Below are positions 43,222 to 52,716 of a stretch of DNA of 64,000 bases, in pieces (position 1 is the stretch's first letter; every line of letters begins with the position of its first letter). Origin of the DNA: Salipaludibacillus sp. LMS25. Its GTDB lineage: Bacteria > Bacillota > Bacilli > Bacillales > Salisediminibacteriaceae. The notes beneath the pieces are model-generated. The model did not search any database. It was given only the letters and a program-made list of their open reading frames with translations, and was not told where the DNA came from. Both the position numbers and the translations under genes were made by a program. Location of the stretch: assembly GCF_024362805.1 (NCBI RefSeq), contig NZ_CP093299.1:3690001-3754000 (forward strand). Direction: 5' to 3'.

Positions 43222-44208
43222 ATGAAATTTATTGATAATGAACGTGTAACTGATCCAAGAATTAATTTAGCAATTGAAGAATATGCTTTAAGGCATCTAC
43301 CAATTGATGATACGTATTTACTTTTTTACGTCAATGAGCCGTCAATTATTGTAGGGAAAAACCAAAATACCATTGAAGAAATAAATAAAGACTATGTGGA
43401 AAAGAATGATATTCACGTCGTCCGGCGACTTTCTGGCGGTGGAGCGGTGTATCATGATTTAGGGAATTTAAATTTCAGTTTTTTGACCAGAGATGACGGA
43501 AATAGTTTTTCTAACTTTAAGAAATTTACGGCGCCTGTCATTAATGCCCTTCAAAAGTTGGGTGTTAATGCGCAATTAAGTGGGCGTAATGACATTCAAG
43601 TGGGTGAAAAGAAGATTTCAGGTAACGCTCAGTATACGACAAAAGGGCGCATGTTTAGTCATGGAACGTTATTGCTTGATTCTGAGATTGAGAAAGTTGT
43701 GGATGCGTTAAAAGTGAATGAGGAGAAAATTCGTTCGAAAGGTATTAAATCCATTCGAAGCAGAGTAGCAAATATTAATGAATTTTTAGAAGAAAAATTA
43801 ACCGTAGATGAATTAAAAAAAGTGCTATTAGATGATATCTTTGCTGGTGGCGATGTGGAAACATATAAACTCACGGAAAGTGATTGGGAAGGGATTAAGC
43901 GAATTTCGGATGAGAGATATGGGAACTGGGATTGGAATTATGGAAAGTCCCCTAAATTTGACTTGCATCGCTCTAAACGATTTGACGGTGGTACAATAGA
44001 TGTTCGACTAAATGTATCCAACGGGGAAATTACTGAGTGCAGAATATTTGGAGACTTTTTTGGGGTAGGAGAAGTAAGTGAGGTGGAAAAGGAACTGACA
44101 GGTGTTAAATATGAAAAAAATGCCCTTCATGATGCTTTGGCAAACGTGAATATGAGCTATTATTTCGGAAAGATTCCACGTGAAGGGTTAATAGAACTCA
44201 TTTATTAG
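43222..44208 (+). CDS. lplJ: Lipoate-protein ligase
   Basis: Activates free lipoate with ATP and attaches it to lipoyl domains or GcvH. 328 residues: NEPSIIVGKNQNTIEEIN, VVRRLSGGGAVYHDLGNLNFS (cited as RRLSGGGAVYHDLGNLNFS), GRNDIQVGEKKISGNAQY with the catalytic Lys, and a C-terminal accessory domain (IRSKGIKSIRSRVANINEFL). The start at 43222 follows AGGAGGCTTAAC. Confidence 0.95.
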   Translation: MKFIDNERVTDPRINLAIEEYALRHLPIDDTYLLFYVNEPSIIVGKNQNTIEEINKDYVEKNDIHVVRRLSGGGAVYHDLGNLNFSFLTRDDGNSFSNFKKFTAPVINALQKLGVNAQLSGRNDIQVGEKKISGNAQYTTKGRMFSHGTLLLDSEIEKVVDALKVNEEKIRSKGIKSIRSRVANINEFLEEKLTVDELKKVLLDDIFAGGDVETYKLTESDWEGIKRISDERYGNWDWNYGKSPKFDLHRSKRFDGGTIDVRLNVSNGEITECRIFGDFFGVGEVSEVEKELTGVKYEKNALHDALANVNMSYYFGKIPREGLIELIY

Positions 44209-44210
44209 TT

Positions 44211-44258
44211 AAAAAGGCGCTGTCTTCAAGTCTCATTCTTTGAAGATCGCGCCTTTTA
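44211..44258 (+). terminator. Terminator of lplJ
   Basis: AAAAAGGCGC...CTTCAA pairs with TTGAAG...GCGCCTTTT in a two-part stem. Confidence 0.85.
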
Positions 44259-44285
44259 ACTATAGTTAGAATAGTGGATTTTTAT

Positions 44286-44417
44286 CCCACTCTTAAGGGG
44301 CAGTAAAACCCCCACCTCAAAACTTAAGAAGTAAACTGCCCCTAAAGGTCCCATAAGTTAAACGAACAATCAGTGGGGGATGAAGGAAAATTCCCACTGA
44401 TTGAAGCTTAGCTTTAT
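44286..44417 (+). repeat. Repeat A copy 9 (inner hairpin deleted)
   Basis: The outer stem GGGGCAGT/ACTGCCCC and the 3' hairpin are intact, but the right arm of the inner stem is missing: AACTTAAGAAG joins TAAACTGCCCC. TTTAT flanks and AGCTTAGCTTTAT end are kept. It lies between the converging lplJ and deoD. Confidence 0.93.
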
Positions 44418-44437
44418 TCGGTCACTTTGGTGTTAGA

Positions 44438-45145
44438 TTAGCCGTTAATAGCAGCAGTAAGTGCCACATCAACCATGTCGTTAAACGTGCTTTGGCGCTC
44501 TTCAGAACTTGTTTCTTCACCAGTTAAAATATGGTCACTGACCGTTAGAACAGATAAGGCATTGACATCGAAGCGGGCTGCGATGGTGTAAAGAGCGGAC
44601 GTTTCCATCTCTACTGCTAATACTTGGTGATTAGCGAGAAGTGGAATGAGGTCCTTGTCTTCATTATAAAAAACATCGCTCGTAAAAACACTGCCTACCT
44701 TAACATTTAACTTATGGGCAGTTGCTCCGTCATAAGCTTTTTTAAGTAAATCAAAGTTAGCTGTTGGTGCGAAATCAATCCCTTTAAAATGGTGCTGATT
44801 CACGCCTGAATTGGAAGTAGCACTCATGGCAATGATCACGTCTCGTACTTTTACATCCTTTTGAATCGCGCCACACGTCCCTACCCGAATGAGGTTTTTA
44901 ACCCCGTAGCTGTTAATTAATTCATGGACATAAATTGAAATTGAAGGGACACCCATGCCTGTCCCTTGCACAGAAATTCGCTCACCTTTATATGTTCCTG
45001 TAAACCCGAGCATTCCTCTTACTTCATTATAGCACGTCACATCAGTCAGAAAGTTTTCTGCGATATATTTTGCGCGAAGAGGATCACCTGGTAATAAGAT
45101 AGACTCTGCTATGTCACCTTGTTTTGCTCCAATATGTACACTCAT
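44438..45145 (-). CDS. deoD: Purine nucleoside phosphorylase, DeoD type
   Basis: Phosphorolysis of purine nucleosides in salvage. 235 residues with [59 protein letters not shown] and the catalytic Asp in VSDHI. The start at 45145 follows AAGGAGGCTATATGAG. Confidence 0.96.
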   Translation of the reverse strand: MSVHIGAKQGDIAESILLPGDPLRAKYIAENFLTDVTCYNEVRGMLGFTGTYKGERISVQGTGMGVPSISIYVHELINSYGVKNLIRVGTCGAIQKDVKVRDVIIAMSATSNSGVNQHHFKGIDFAPTANFDLLKKAYDGATAHKLNVKVGSVFTSDVFYNEDKDLIPLLANHQVLAVEMETSALYTIAARFDVNALSVLTVSDHILTGEETSSEERQSTFNDMVDVALTAAING

Positions 45146-45390
45146 CTCATATAGCCTCCTTAATATAAGTACATGCTCACCCTTAAACTTACCATAGAAA
45201 TACTGAAAAAAGCAAAAAAACAAAGAGATCATATAACATTAACGTTTTAATGTAGCTTTTCCTATGGAAGGAATATGAGACATAGGACTTATTGATATAC
45301 TCTTGAAAATAAACGGATTTCCCTATGCATTATGGTATATTAGTCGTATATCGGGAGAGATTCCATGAAACGATCGAATGAGGTGGAAGG

Positions 45391-46497
45391 ATGGAAGTAA
45401 TCAATAGTTTAAACTGGGAAGACGCCATTATTGGCCGAGTACTTGCTGATGACGTCGTTTCCCAGTCAGGCCATTTTTTATTGAGAAAAGGAACAGTATT
45501 AACCCATTGGCATCTTAATATTTTAAAAAATCATAGTATTGAAGAAATTCGTTTGAAAGAACAGACAGAACCACCAGTTAGTTTAGAATTAAAACAAGTT
45601 TTTAAACATAAGGAACCGCTGTCTACTCATTATTATGAAAATATTAAAGAGATTAAAAGACTTTTTCAGGATGCTATATCTAAACAAGTACCTTCTTTAC
45701 AAGAATTTATGGTACCTTTTACTCCTTTAATGGAAACTGTCTTAAAAGGCCCAGACATTTTTTTAGAGCTGCGACACATAAAAGGGCATGATGAGTATAC
45801 ATTTCGTCATTGTCTTAATGTAGGCCTTCTATCGGCTACTATCGGTAAAATTCTGCGCTATCCGCATAATGAGACAGTGAAATTAGGGATGATGGGGTTT
45901 TTACATGATATTGGTAAAATGAAAGTGTCGCTACAGTTACTTAATAAAGAGGATACACTGACAGAGGAAGAATTTAAAGAAATCCAAAATCATACGATTT
46001 ATGGTCGCGACATTTTAAAAGAAATGGATGGAACTAGTGACGATGTCATTAACGGTGCTCTTTTTCATCATGAAAGATTAAACGGTTCAGGCTATCCTTT
46101 TGGACTTAAGAAAAAAGAAATTCCATTTTTAGCACAAATTATTGCGGTAGCGGATGTGTATGATGCGATTTCCTCTGATAGAATTTATCGTGATAAATTT
46201 ACGCCTTTTGAAGCGCTGGATGAGTTAGTACAAGAAGTATATAAGAATAAGCTCAATGGAGAAATTGTTTTTCCGTTTGTTTCTCATATACTTAATGGCT
46301 ACATTGGAAAAGAAGTAGAATTAAGCGATGGCGCTAAAGGAGAAATAGTGCAACTATTTATGGAAGAAATTAACCGTCCTCTTATCAAAATAGGAGACGA
46401 TTTTATTGATTTAAAAACAGAGCGACAACTTCATATAAAAGATGTCTATATTCCAGACAAAAATTTTGTATTTAACTCTAATAAAGAAGACATATGA
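45391..46497 (+). CDS. HD-GYP domain protein, probable c-di-GMP phosphodiesterase
   Basis: A 368-residue protein. N-terminal region about 1-120 is unassigned; the HD-GYP domain spans about 125-285: HCLNVGLLSATIGKI, HDIGKMKVS, HTIYGRDIL, HHERLNGSGYP with the GYP motif, and DVYDAISSDRIYR. Family members degrade cyclic di-GMP. There is no receiver or other signalling gene beside it. GAGGTGGAAGG precedes the ATG. Confidence 0.92.
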   Translation: MEVINSLNWEDAIIGRVLADDVVSQSGHFLLRKGTVLTHWHLNILKNHSIEEIRLKEQTEPPVSLELKQVFKHKEPLSTHYYENIKEIKRLFQDAISKQVPSLQEFMVPFTPLMETVLKGPDIFLELRHIKGHDEYTFRHCLNVGLLSATIGKILRYPHNETVKLGMMGFLHDIGKMKVSLQLLNKEDTLTEEEFKEIQNHTIYGRDILKEMDGTSDDVINGALFHHERLNGSGYPFGLKKKEIPFLAQIIAVADVYDAISSDRIYRDKFTPFEALDELVQEVYKNKLNGEIVFPFVSHILNGYIGKEVELSDGAKGEIVQLFMEEINRPLIKIGDDFIDLKTERQLHIKDVYIPDKNFVFNSNKEDI

Positions 46498-46510
46498 TCA
46501 CTCACTGTAA

Positions 46511-46540
46511 AGCCTTGGCAGATATGCCGAGGTTTTTTGT
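46511..46540 (+). terminator. Terminator of the HD-GYP gene
   Basis: CCTTGGCA pairs with TGCCGAGG and is followed by TTTTTT. Confidence 0.85.
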
Positions 46541-46556
46541 TCGTCGCATGGAGCGA

Positions 46557-46597
46557 CTAAAAAACCTAAGTCCTCAATAAGGGGAGGACTTAGGTTA
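46557..46597 (-). terminator. Terminator of the thioredoxin-like gene
   Basis: On the minus strand AACCTAAGTCCTCC pairs with GAGGACTTAGGTT, followed by a T run. Confidence 0.85.
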
Positions 46598-46609
46598 AGG
46601 ATAAGAATA

Positions 46610-47059
46610 CTATTTTTGCTCTACACCAAGAACACGGTTTACACGTTTACGAAGCATCTTCATACCGCCGCCACCGGCTTGAAAATGGCGTAGTTGACCG
46701 TCTTTATCAAATACGTAATAAGCTGGCACGTATTGATTTTCAAAAGCGTCAGTTAGTTTATGTTCACTGTCAACGTAAATCGGTTGGCTAATGTCATGTT
46801 CCTTAGCAGTAGATTCGATGGTACTTAAATCAAGATCCTTTTCAGAACGTGGCATATGGACAGCGATCACATTCAGCTCATCTTTGTACTCATCGCGAAA
46901 TGTATTCACATCAGGCATGGCATCTTTACAAAGTCCGCAGCTTACCGACCAAAAATGAATGAGAGTTGGTTTGTCACCTATTAGCTCTGATTTTGATTTT
47001 TCGCCATTTAGCCAAGTGGTTGCACCGTCTAATTCTGGCATTGGTTCACGTAGCTTCAT
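46610..47059 (-). CDS. TlpA/ResA-like thioredoxin-fold protein
   Basis: A 149-residue protein with the redox motif WSVSCGLCKDAMPDV (CxxC) and the cis-Pro region YVPAYYVFDKDGQLRHF. It lacks a signal peptide or membrane anchor, so it is probably cytosolic, unlike ResA. It lies downstream of the peroxiredoxin gene on the same strand with a 110-base gap and may work with it. Confidence 0.88.
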   Translation of the reverse strand: MKLREPMPELDGATTWLNGEKSKSELIGDKPTLIHFWSVSCGLCKDAMPDVNTFRDEYKDELNVIAVHMPRSEKDLDLSTIESTAKEHDISQPIYVDSEHKLTDAFENQYVPAYYVFDKDGQLRHFQAGGGGMKMLRKRVNRVLGVEQK

Positions 47060-47169
47060 TCAAAACACTCCTCATAATTTATAATCGTCTACTTATTCCT
47101 CATCTCATACAGTAGGGGCCGTTTAATAAACTGTATAGGCACACCTTTGCTGTTTAAAACAATGCTTTT

Positions 47170-47715
47170 TTATAAAGTAGCTTGTCCAGGCTTCCAGTTT
47201 GCAGGACAAAGACCACCAGTTTGAAGCGCTTGAAGAACACGTAAGGTTTCATCTACGTCGCGGCCGATATTATTGTGATTTACAACAGAATACATCAGCT
47301 CACCTTCAGGGCTAATAATGAAAAGTCCCCGTAGTGCCACGCCTTCGTCCTCAATAAGAACACCATATTCACGAGAAACAGTATGGTTCGTATCAGCAGC
47401 CAGTGGATAATTTAGATCCCCTAGCCCATTATTATCACGGTGTGTGTTAATCCACGCTAAATGCGTATGAACGGTGTCAGTTGAGACACCGATGACTTCA
47501 GCATCTAGATCTTCAAATTCATCGTATCGATCACTTAAGGATGTAATTTCAGTTGGACACACATAGGTGAAATCCATTGGATAAAAGAATAACACTGTCC
47601 ATTGGTCTTTTTTCATGTAGTCTTCTAAAGATACTTTACTAAATTCTTTATTTGGCATGACAGCTTCCATTTCAAATCTTGGTGCCTGTTTTGCTACCAT
47701 TCGTTTATCTGACAT
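47170..47715 (-). CDS. 2-Cys peroxiredoxin (AhpC/TSA family)
   Basis: A 181-residue peroxiredoxin with the peroxidatic Cys in FTYVCPTEITSLSDRY and the resolving Cys in GGLCPANWKPGQ, plus GVALRGLFIISPEGEL. It reduces hydrogen peroxide and organic peroxides. TAAGGAGCGATAACG precedes the start. A palindrome (47734-47747) lies just upstream. Confidence 0.95.
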   Translation of the reverse strand: MSDKRMVAKQAPRFEMEAVMPNKEFSKVSLEDYMKKDQWTVLFFYPMDFTYVCPTEITSLSDRYDEFEDLDAEVIGVSTDTVHTHLAWINTHRDNNGLGDLNYPLAADTNHTVSREYGVLIEDEGVALRGLFIISPEGELMYSVVNHNNIGRDVDETLRVLQALQTGGLCPANWKPGQATL

Positions 47716-47733
47716 CGTTATCGCTCCTTAATA

Positions 47734-47747
47734 ATAATAGTTATTAT
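47734..47747 (-). promoter_or_regulatory. AT-rich palindrome before the peroxiredoxin gene
   Basis: ATAATAACTATTAT is a perfect 6-2-6 palindrome about 20 bases before the start codon. It is only loosely like a PerR box, so regulation by peroxide is a guess. Confidence 0.3.
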
Positions 47748-47895
47748 ATTGTACATGATTTATTCTTACATCGATACATCTACATGTCAAGTGAAAAGGT
47801 TCACTATCTTATTAAACCTTAAACATTATTATATATAAAGCTTACTTTTGAATTCAACTAATTTGCTCATATCGTTAGTTATGAAGGTCCAATTC

Positions 47896-50508
47896 TCAAT
47901 CTGGTTGTCGATTCTCATTTACAGAGAAGTTAGAATGAATAGCTTTAAGCAACTCTGCTTTAGAGATTTCAGGTGAGGTTAATTCAAGGCTTTCACTATA
48001 TAACAGCATATCTTTAAATAGAGGGCTCGGTTGATATCCCGCCTGTTTTAAATCTTCGCCATCTATTGTTCGTTTCAAGGTTTCCCGCTTAAGGATATAA
48101 TGAAAAAGCTCTGTTGTATTTTTTTCAGTAAAAATTGAAAACCATGCTATGAGGGGCTCTTTATTAATATGAGCAAATGTCATATGTAAATCCATTAACG
48201 ACAAACTTAATAAATACTCTAAACTAATTTCTTGTTTTGTAAGTGATCGGAACGTGTCTAATGTTTTAATGTCTTCCTTTGTTAAGCAAAAATCGTATAA
48301 TTCAGCAAAGCTTTCTTTATTCATAGTTGTTAATAAAGCCATATAACAAATCCATATAGATGAGTGAACGGCCACATCTTTGTCTCGAAGAACTGTCTGC
48401 CAATCTGTAAGAGCTTTAATATGTTTTAATGATAAGCTGATGTCTAAAGGAGAGTGGAACAGATAATTTAATAATGAAAAGGTGTCCATACGCGTCACAC
48501 AAGCTAAAGGGTCTTCTTCGTTAAACAACCGTATGAGTTCACTTGCAAGACGAGGTTTCGAGACAGAATGAATATGGCTGACAGATTCATGAGCAAGTCG
48601 TTCAGTATTTTTCGACAAGTGAAATTTAAAGCGAGATTCAAAACGAATGGCACGTAAAAGTCGTGTGGGGTCTTCCACAAAGCTTAAATTGTAAAGAACA
48701 CGTAATTGTCGGTTTTGCAAGTCCTTTAAACCGTTAAAGTGGTCTATTAATTCACCGAAAGCCTCTTCGTGAAGGCAGATAGCCATGGCGTTAATAGTAA
48801 AATCTCGTCTATATAAGTCTTCTTTAATAGTAGAAAGCTCGACATTAGGCAGAGCTGCAGGGAAATCGTAATATTCTGTTCGTGCACTTGTTAAATCGAC
48901 TTTATAGCCATTAGGATGCTTCCAAGTAGCGGTGCGAAACGTTTCATGGGTTCTAACATGACCGCCGTAGCGTTCCTGCATATGAAGTGCAAAATCAATG
49001 CCATCTCCTTCAACGACAATGTCCATATCTTCATTACGTCGGTCAAGAAGTAAATCTCTTACCGTACCCCCGATTAAATAAGCACACATGGATAACCTTC
49101 CAGCTTCCTTGCCTAGCAGTTTTAACACATTGTAAATTGTAGAAGGCAATTGCTTTTTCATCGTCTGTGTAAGCTGTCGTTTTAAAGGTGCAGGGGTATG
49201 CTGAATGCTATGTACGCTACTTTTATTGATCCCGTGCATAGCCTGAATAATATCCGTTCTTGAAACGATACCGATGAGCTGGTCTTTATGAATAACAGGT
49301 AACCTTCCTACATGTTCTTCAATCATAAACTCACGGATCGTGCTGATTTTTTCATGAAGATCAATGGTAATAGGAGAGTGGCTCATATACCCTTTTACAG
49401 GTGCATGTCCTAAATCGTGATGAAGGGCTTTATCAACATCTCTTCGAGAAATGATACCGATAACCTTTTCACCTTCTACCACTGGAAATCCTGTATGTCC
49501 GTAGCGATAGAGCATTTTAGATACTGTTTCAATGGTTGTATCTGGGGCCACGACACGAACAGGAGATGACATAATATGTTTAGCAGTGATGGCAGCTTCA
49601 ACGGTATTAGAAAGAGACGTTTTGATGTCAGAGATAATGGAAGTAAGCGTTTTTCCATTAACTGAAGCAGAGGCAGCTTTCTCATGCCCGCCACCGTTGA
49701 AGTGTCTAATAACAGGAAGTACATTCATTCTGTCATTATCTGCCCGAGCTGTTATGAATGTTTTATTCCCCATTGTCACTACAGAATAGACAGCATCAGC
49801 TCCTGTAACTTGAAGCAATTTTTTTGTGATAACGGAAAGATGACCAGTGTATGATTTTTGACTGTGATAGGCAATAATTATATCGGTACCATCAATTGAA
49901 ACAAGGTCATTATTATCCAGTAATCGATGAAAAAGCGAAAGCTGTTCATCTGTTAATGGGGTATCACGGAACTGTTCAATGACGTGTAAATTAGCCCCTT
50001 GTTCTAAATGAAATGCAGCAGCAGCTAAGTCTCTTGATGTTGTGTTTTCGTAGGTGAATGCCCCTGTATCTGAATAAACACCTAATCCAAAAAGAGTGGC
50101 CTCTAAGGGAGAGACAGAGAGATTTTGTTGTTGAATTAATTCCGTAAGAAGAGTGATTGTCGCGCCAACATGATCAATCTTTCCTTTAGTGTATGACACC
50201 GTTTCTTCTGTCTGAGGATGATGATCATAAACGTGATACGTCACATCAGGAGGCAGTTTATCAACGGTGTGACCGAGCCTTTTTATACTGTTAGTATCTA
50301 CAAGAATTAAGTCGGTTATTTTCTCACATTGAACTTCTGAGATACGTTTGAATTTAAATATATCTTTATAAATAGCTAAGAAATGGTTAACTTCAGGTGC
50401 TACTTTGGCAGGTAATATAATATCAGCTTCAGGATATAATTTTTTAGCAGCAATCAAAGAGGCAAGTCCATCAAAGTCCAGATTGCTGTGAGAAAATATC
50501 GTTTGCAT
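47896..50508 (-). CDS. DHH-CBS-tRNA nucleotidyltransferase fusion (CCA/A-adding type)
   Basis: An 870-residue three-part protein. Residues about 1-310: DHH/DHHA1 phosphoesterase (FSHSNLDFDGLASLIAAKK, VDTNS, DHHPQTEE, FNGGGHEKAASASV). About 310-435: two CBS domains (HTGFPVVEGEKVIGIISRRD, VGRLPVIHKDQLIGIVSRTD). About 460-870: class II nucleotidyltransferase (YLIGGTVRDLLLDR, EDMDIVVEGDG, RRDFTINAMAI). Proteins of this build in Aquifex and B. halodurans-type genomes are reported as A-adding halves of a split CCA system. Which bases this one adds cannot be told from sequence. Confidence 0.93.
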   Translation of the reverse strand: MQTIFSHSNLDFDGLASLIAAKKLYPEADIILPAKVAPEVNHFLAIYKDIFKFKRISEVQCEKITDLILVDTNSIKRLGHTVDKLPPDVTYHVYDHHPQTEETVSYTKGKIDHVGATITLLTELIQQQNLSVSPLEATLFGLGVYSDTGAFTYENTTSRDLAAAAFHLEQGANLHVIEQFRDTPLTDEQLSLFHRLLDNNDLVSIDGTDIIIAYHSQKSYTGHLSVITKKLLQVTGADAVYSVVTMGNKTFITARADNDRMNVLPVIRHFNGGGHEKAASASVNGKTLTSIISDIKTSLSNTVEAAITAKHIMSSPVRVVAPDTTIETVSKMLYRYGHTGFPVVEGEKVIGIISRRDVDKALHHDLGHAPVKGYMSHSPITIDLHEKISTIREFMIEEHVGRLPVIHKDQLIGIVSRTDIIQAMHGINKSSVHSIQHTPAPLKRQLTQTMKKQLPSTIYNVLKLLGKEAGRLSMCAYLIGGTVRDLLLDRRNEDMDIVVEGDGIDFALHMQERYGGHVRTHETFRTATWKHPNGYKVDLTSARTEYYDFPAALPNVELSTIKEDLYRRDFTINAMAICLHEEAFGELIDHFNGLKDLQNRQLRVLYNLSFVEDPTRLLRAIRFESRFKFHLSKNTERLAHESVSHIHSVSKPRLASELIRLFNEEDPLACVTRMDTFSLLNYLFHSPLDISLSLKHIKALTDWQTVLRDKDVAVHSSIWICYMALLTTMNKESFAELYDFCLTKEDIKTLDTFRSLTKQEISLEYLLSLSLMDLHMTFAHINKEPLIAWFSIFTEKNTTELFHYILKRETLKRTIDGEDLKQAGYQPSPLFKDMLLYSESLELTSPEISKAELLKAIHSNFSVNENRQPD

Positions 50509-50566
50509 GTCATCTCCTCCAGCTTGTAATAGTATGTTTACTATTTAAACATATTTTTGAACGAAA

Positions 50567-50588
50567 CGCCTTCCTAATTAGGAAGGCG
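50567..50588 (-). terminator. Terminator of pssA
   Basis: An 11-bp perfect palindrome centred on CCTAATTAGG, with TTTCGTTC following on the minus strand. Confidence 0.7.
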
Positions 50589-50672
50589 CTTCGTAAAATA
50601 GGATGAACAAATAAAGATTAAACCATTTAGTTTTTGCGAAAGTTTTAGTGTGACCCTTCACCATTTAAGTTA

Positions 50673-51215
50673 TTATAATTTTTTAACACGGAAATGACTG
50701 ATCATTAAAACAGAAAGTGATAAAATGAGAAACATGAAAAGAGGCGGCGGAAATGAATAACTAAACAGGTAGCTGATCGTTAGAAGACAGCCTGCTCCAG
50801 TGATGGGAAGACCGATAAAGAATCCGGATAAGTCAGAAATATTAAACCGAGCAAGGCGTATGGCGCCACAAATGATAAAAAAAGTCGAGGCCATTGCACC
50901 AGTTGCTCCAAACTGATAGAGTACTGCATTATACAGGAGGAGAGAAGGAGCTACACCAAAAGATATTAAGTCACACAATGAGTCCAATTGCTTACCGAAT
51001 TCTGATTCGATATTCATTTTTCTAGCAACTTTACCATCGAGTAAATCTAGGATAGCGGCAGCACTAATAAACGCCACTGTCAAACCCGTGTGCCCTTGAA
51101 GTAAAGAAAGGAGCGCAAGACTTCCAAAGCCGAGATTCATAATTGTAAAAACATTAGCCGTCTGGCTACGTAAGCGTTTAACTGCACTGTCAAAAAAATG
51201 TTGTAAAAGGACCAT
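50673..51215 (-). CDS. pssA: CDP-diacylglycerol-serine O-phosphatidyltransferase
   Basis: Makes phosphatidylserine. A 180-residue membrane enzyme with the CDP-alcohol phosphotransferase motif LLDGKVARKM...GKQLDSLCD (DG-x2-AR-x8-G-x3-D-x3-D) and about five further hydrophobic segments. It is divergent from psd; in B. subtilis the two are in one operon. The product feeds the Psd enzyme across the shared promoter region. Confidence 0.94.
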   Translation of the reverse strand: MVLLQHFFDSAVKRLRSQTANVFTIMNLGFGSLALLSLLQGHTGLTVAFISAAAILDLLDGKVARKMNIESEFGKQLDSLCDLISFGVAPSLLLYNAVLYQFGATGAMASTFFIICGAIRLARFNISDLSGFFIGLPITGAGCLLTISYLFSYSFPPPLFMFLILSLSVLMISHFRVKKL

Positions 51216-51330
51216 TTAAGATCACTCCTATGTAATTTGAGAACATTAAGCTATAATAAATGTTAATTATAGCATAATATGTAGAAGGGAACTATAAAAT
51301 TAGTTACTTGAGAAAGGAAGTTTAATAGAT

Positions 51331-52143
51331 ATGAAAAAGAGCTTGTATCGTTTAATGCTCGAACTCACTCATAATCCACTATATAATGTTATGTTAAAAA
51401 AGGCGGCCACGCACAGATGGAGTCGGGCATTTATACCTTCATTTTCCAAAACTTTTAACATAAATACTGATGAAGTAGCGCGTCAGCAATCAGAATTTCA
51501 TCACTTAAATGACTTTTTTAGCAGGGAGTTAAAAGAGGGCTCTCGCCCCGTTAGTCAGGATGTCCATGAGATTGTTAGCCCAGTTGATGGTGTTCTGGCA
51601 GAAGTAGGTGACATTACAGATAAAACACTTATGCATATTAAACAGAAGCCCCATTCCTTAGAAACGATGCTTGGCCTTAAAAGTGCTGTAAACACGTATT
51701 TGGGAGGGAAGTATTACGTCTTTTACTTATCACCGAAAGACTACCATCGCATTCATGCTCCTTATGCGGGGCATGTTAGACGACGTTGGGCGCTAGGAAG
51801 GTATTCAGAGCCCGTCAATCACTTAGGCTTTTATTTTGGACAAGAGCCATTAGCAACGAATTATCGACTAATTACAGAGTATGAAACCGCCAAACAGCGT
51901 TTTGCTGTCGTGAAAATCGGCGCATTAAATGTGAATAGTATCCATTTGTCACATACTGGGTCATACAGTCAAAAGGGTGAAGAAATGGGGTATTTTTCGT
52001 TTGGTTCTACGGTCGTTTTATTATTTCAACAAGACACGGTTAAATTAGCACAATGGATTATTGATGCGAATAAACATGATTTGCCGATTAAACAAGGTGA
52101 AACCATTGGATCATGGATAAAACAAGAAGAGACATCTTCTTAA
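51331..52143 (+). CDS. psd: Phosphatidylserine decarboxylase
   Basis: Converts phosphatidylserine to phosphatidylethanolamine. 270 residues: RPVSQDVHEIVSPVDGVLAE, FYLSPKDYHRIHAPYAGHV, and the self-cleavage site in GYFSFGSTVVLLF, where the serine of GST becomes the pyruvoyl group. Divergent from pssA. AGGAAGTTTAATAG precedes the start; a terminator follows. Confidence 0.95.
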   Translation: MKKSLYRLMLELTHNPLYNVMLKKAATHRWSRAFIPSFSKTFNINTDEVARQQSEFHHLNDFFSRELKEGSRPVSQDVHEIVSPVDGVLAEVGDITDKTLMHIKQKPHSLETMLGLKSAVNTYLGGKYYVFYLSPKDYHRIHAPYAGHVRRRWALGRYSEPVNHLGFYFGQEPLATNYRLITEYETAKQRFAVVKIGALNVNSIHLSHTGSYSQKGEEMGYFSFGSTVVLLFQQDTVKLAQWIIDANKHDLPIKQGETIGSWIKQEETSS

Positions 52144-52154
52144 TATAGTCAAAA

Positions 52155-52184
52155 AAACGAGGCGGGGAAAACCCGCCTCGTTTA
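52155..52184 (+). terminator. Terminator of psd
   Basis: AAACGAGGCGGG / CCCGCCTCGTTT with a GAAAA loop. Confidence 0.9.
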
Positions 52185-52196
52185 CAATTGTTTAAT

Positions 52197-52324
52197 GACA
52201 GTTAACGTCCGGAAAACTTTGGTAAATAGAGAGGAGAGATAACGGAGGCTAATGCCCTGATTCATTCAACTACCAATCAGTGGGAAAAGAAGGAAAACTC
52301 CCACTGATTGAAGCTTAGCTTTAT
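52197..52324 (+). repeat. Chimeric repeat (B left end, A right end)
   Basis: The left two-thirds follows family B (ACAGTTAACGTCCGG, GGAGAGATAACGGAGGC, CTGATTCATTCAAC), while the tail after the shared 3' hairpin is family A (GAAGCTTAGCTTTAT) rather than the B tail GGTTCGTTTTAT. It shows exchange between families. It lies between the converging psd and mrpG. Confidence 0.85.
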
Positions 52325-52359
52325 TAACTTGCAGTTTTCATTGGGAAATATGTGCCGTG

Positions 52360-52716
52360 TTATTGATCAGCTTCTGATTTTTGCTGTTTTATCGCATCAG
52401 CTAAATCATCTTGCGTGCTTTTTTCAGACATTTTCACGTTAACATTATAGGCTGAGCGGGCGATCATAAACGCAGCTACTGGCGCTGTCATAAACACAAA
52501 TACGATTGTGAGTAGCAGTTTTCCAACAAACATGCCATGAATCACGAGAAAGTACAGAAAGACGCCAATGATAATACTAATAACTCCGAGTGTGGCGCTT
52601 TTAGTTGCGGCGTGAAGGCGTCCATAAACATCAGGTAATCTAAGAATCCCTATAGCCCCTAAGAGACTTAGAAGTCCTCCTACTAAAAGAAAGATACTAA
52701 TGATGATCTCTATCAA
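52360..52716 (-). CDS. mrpG: Na+/H+ antiporter subunit MrpG
   Basis: The last subunit of the Mrp complex: 118 residues, three membrane helices, with GILRLPDVYGRLHAATKSATLG typical of MnhG/PhaG (cited in part: LPDVYGRLHAATKSATLG). The C-terminal tail is charged. I prefer the TTG at 52716 (IEIIISIFLL) because GAGGGGGG lies nine bases upstream; an ATG at 52746 lacks a site. It overlaps mrpF. Confidence 0.92.
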   Translation of the reverse strand: MIEIIISIFLLVGGLLSLLGAIGILRLPDVYGRLHAATKSATLGVISIIIGVFLYFLVIHGMFVGKLLLTIVFVFMTAPVAAFMIARSAYNVNVKMSEKSTQDDLADAIKQQKSEADQ

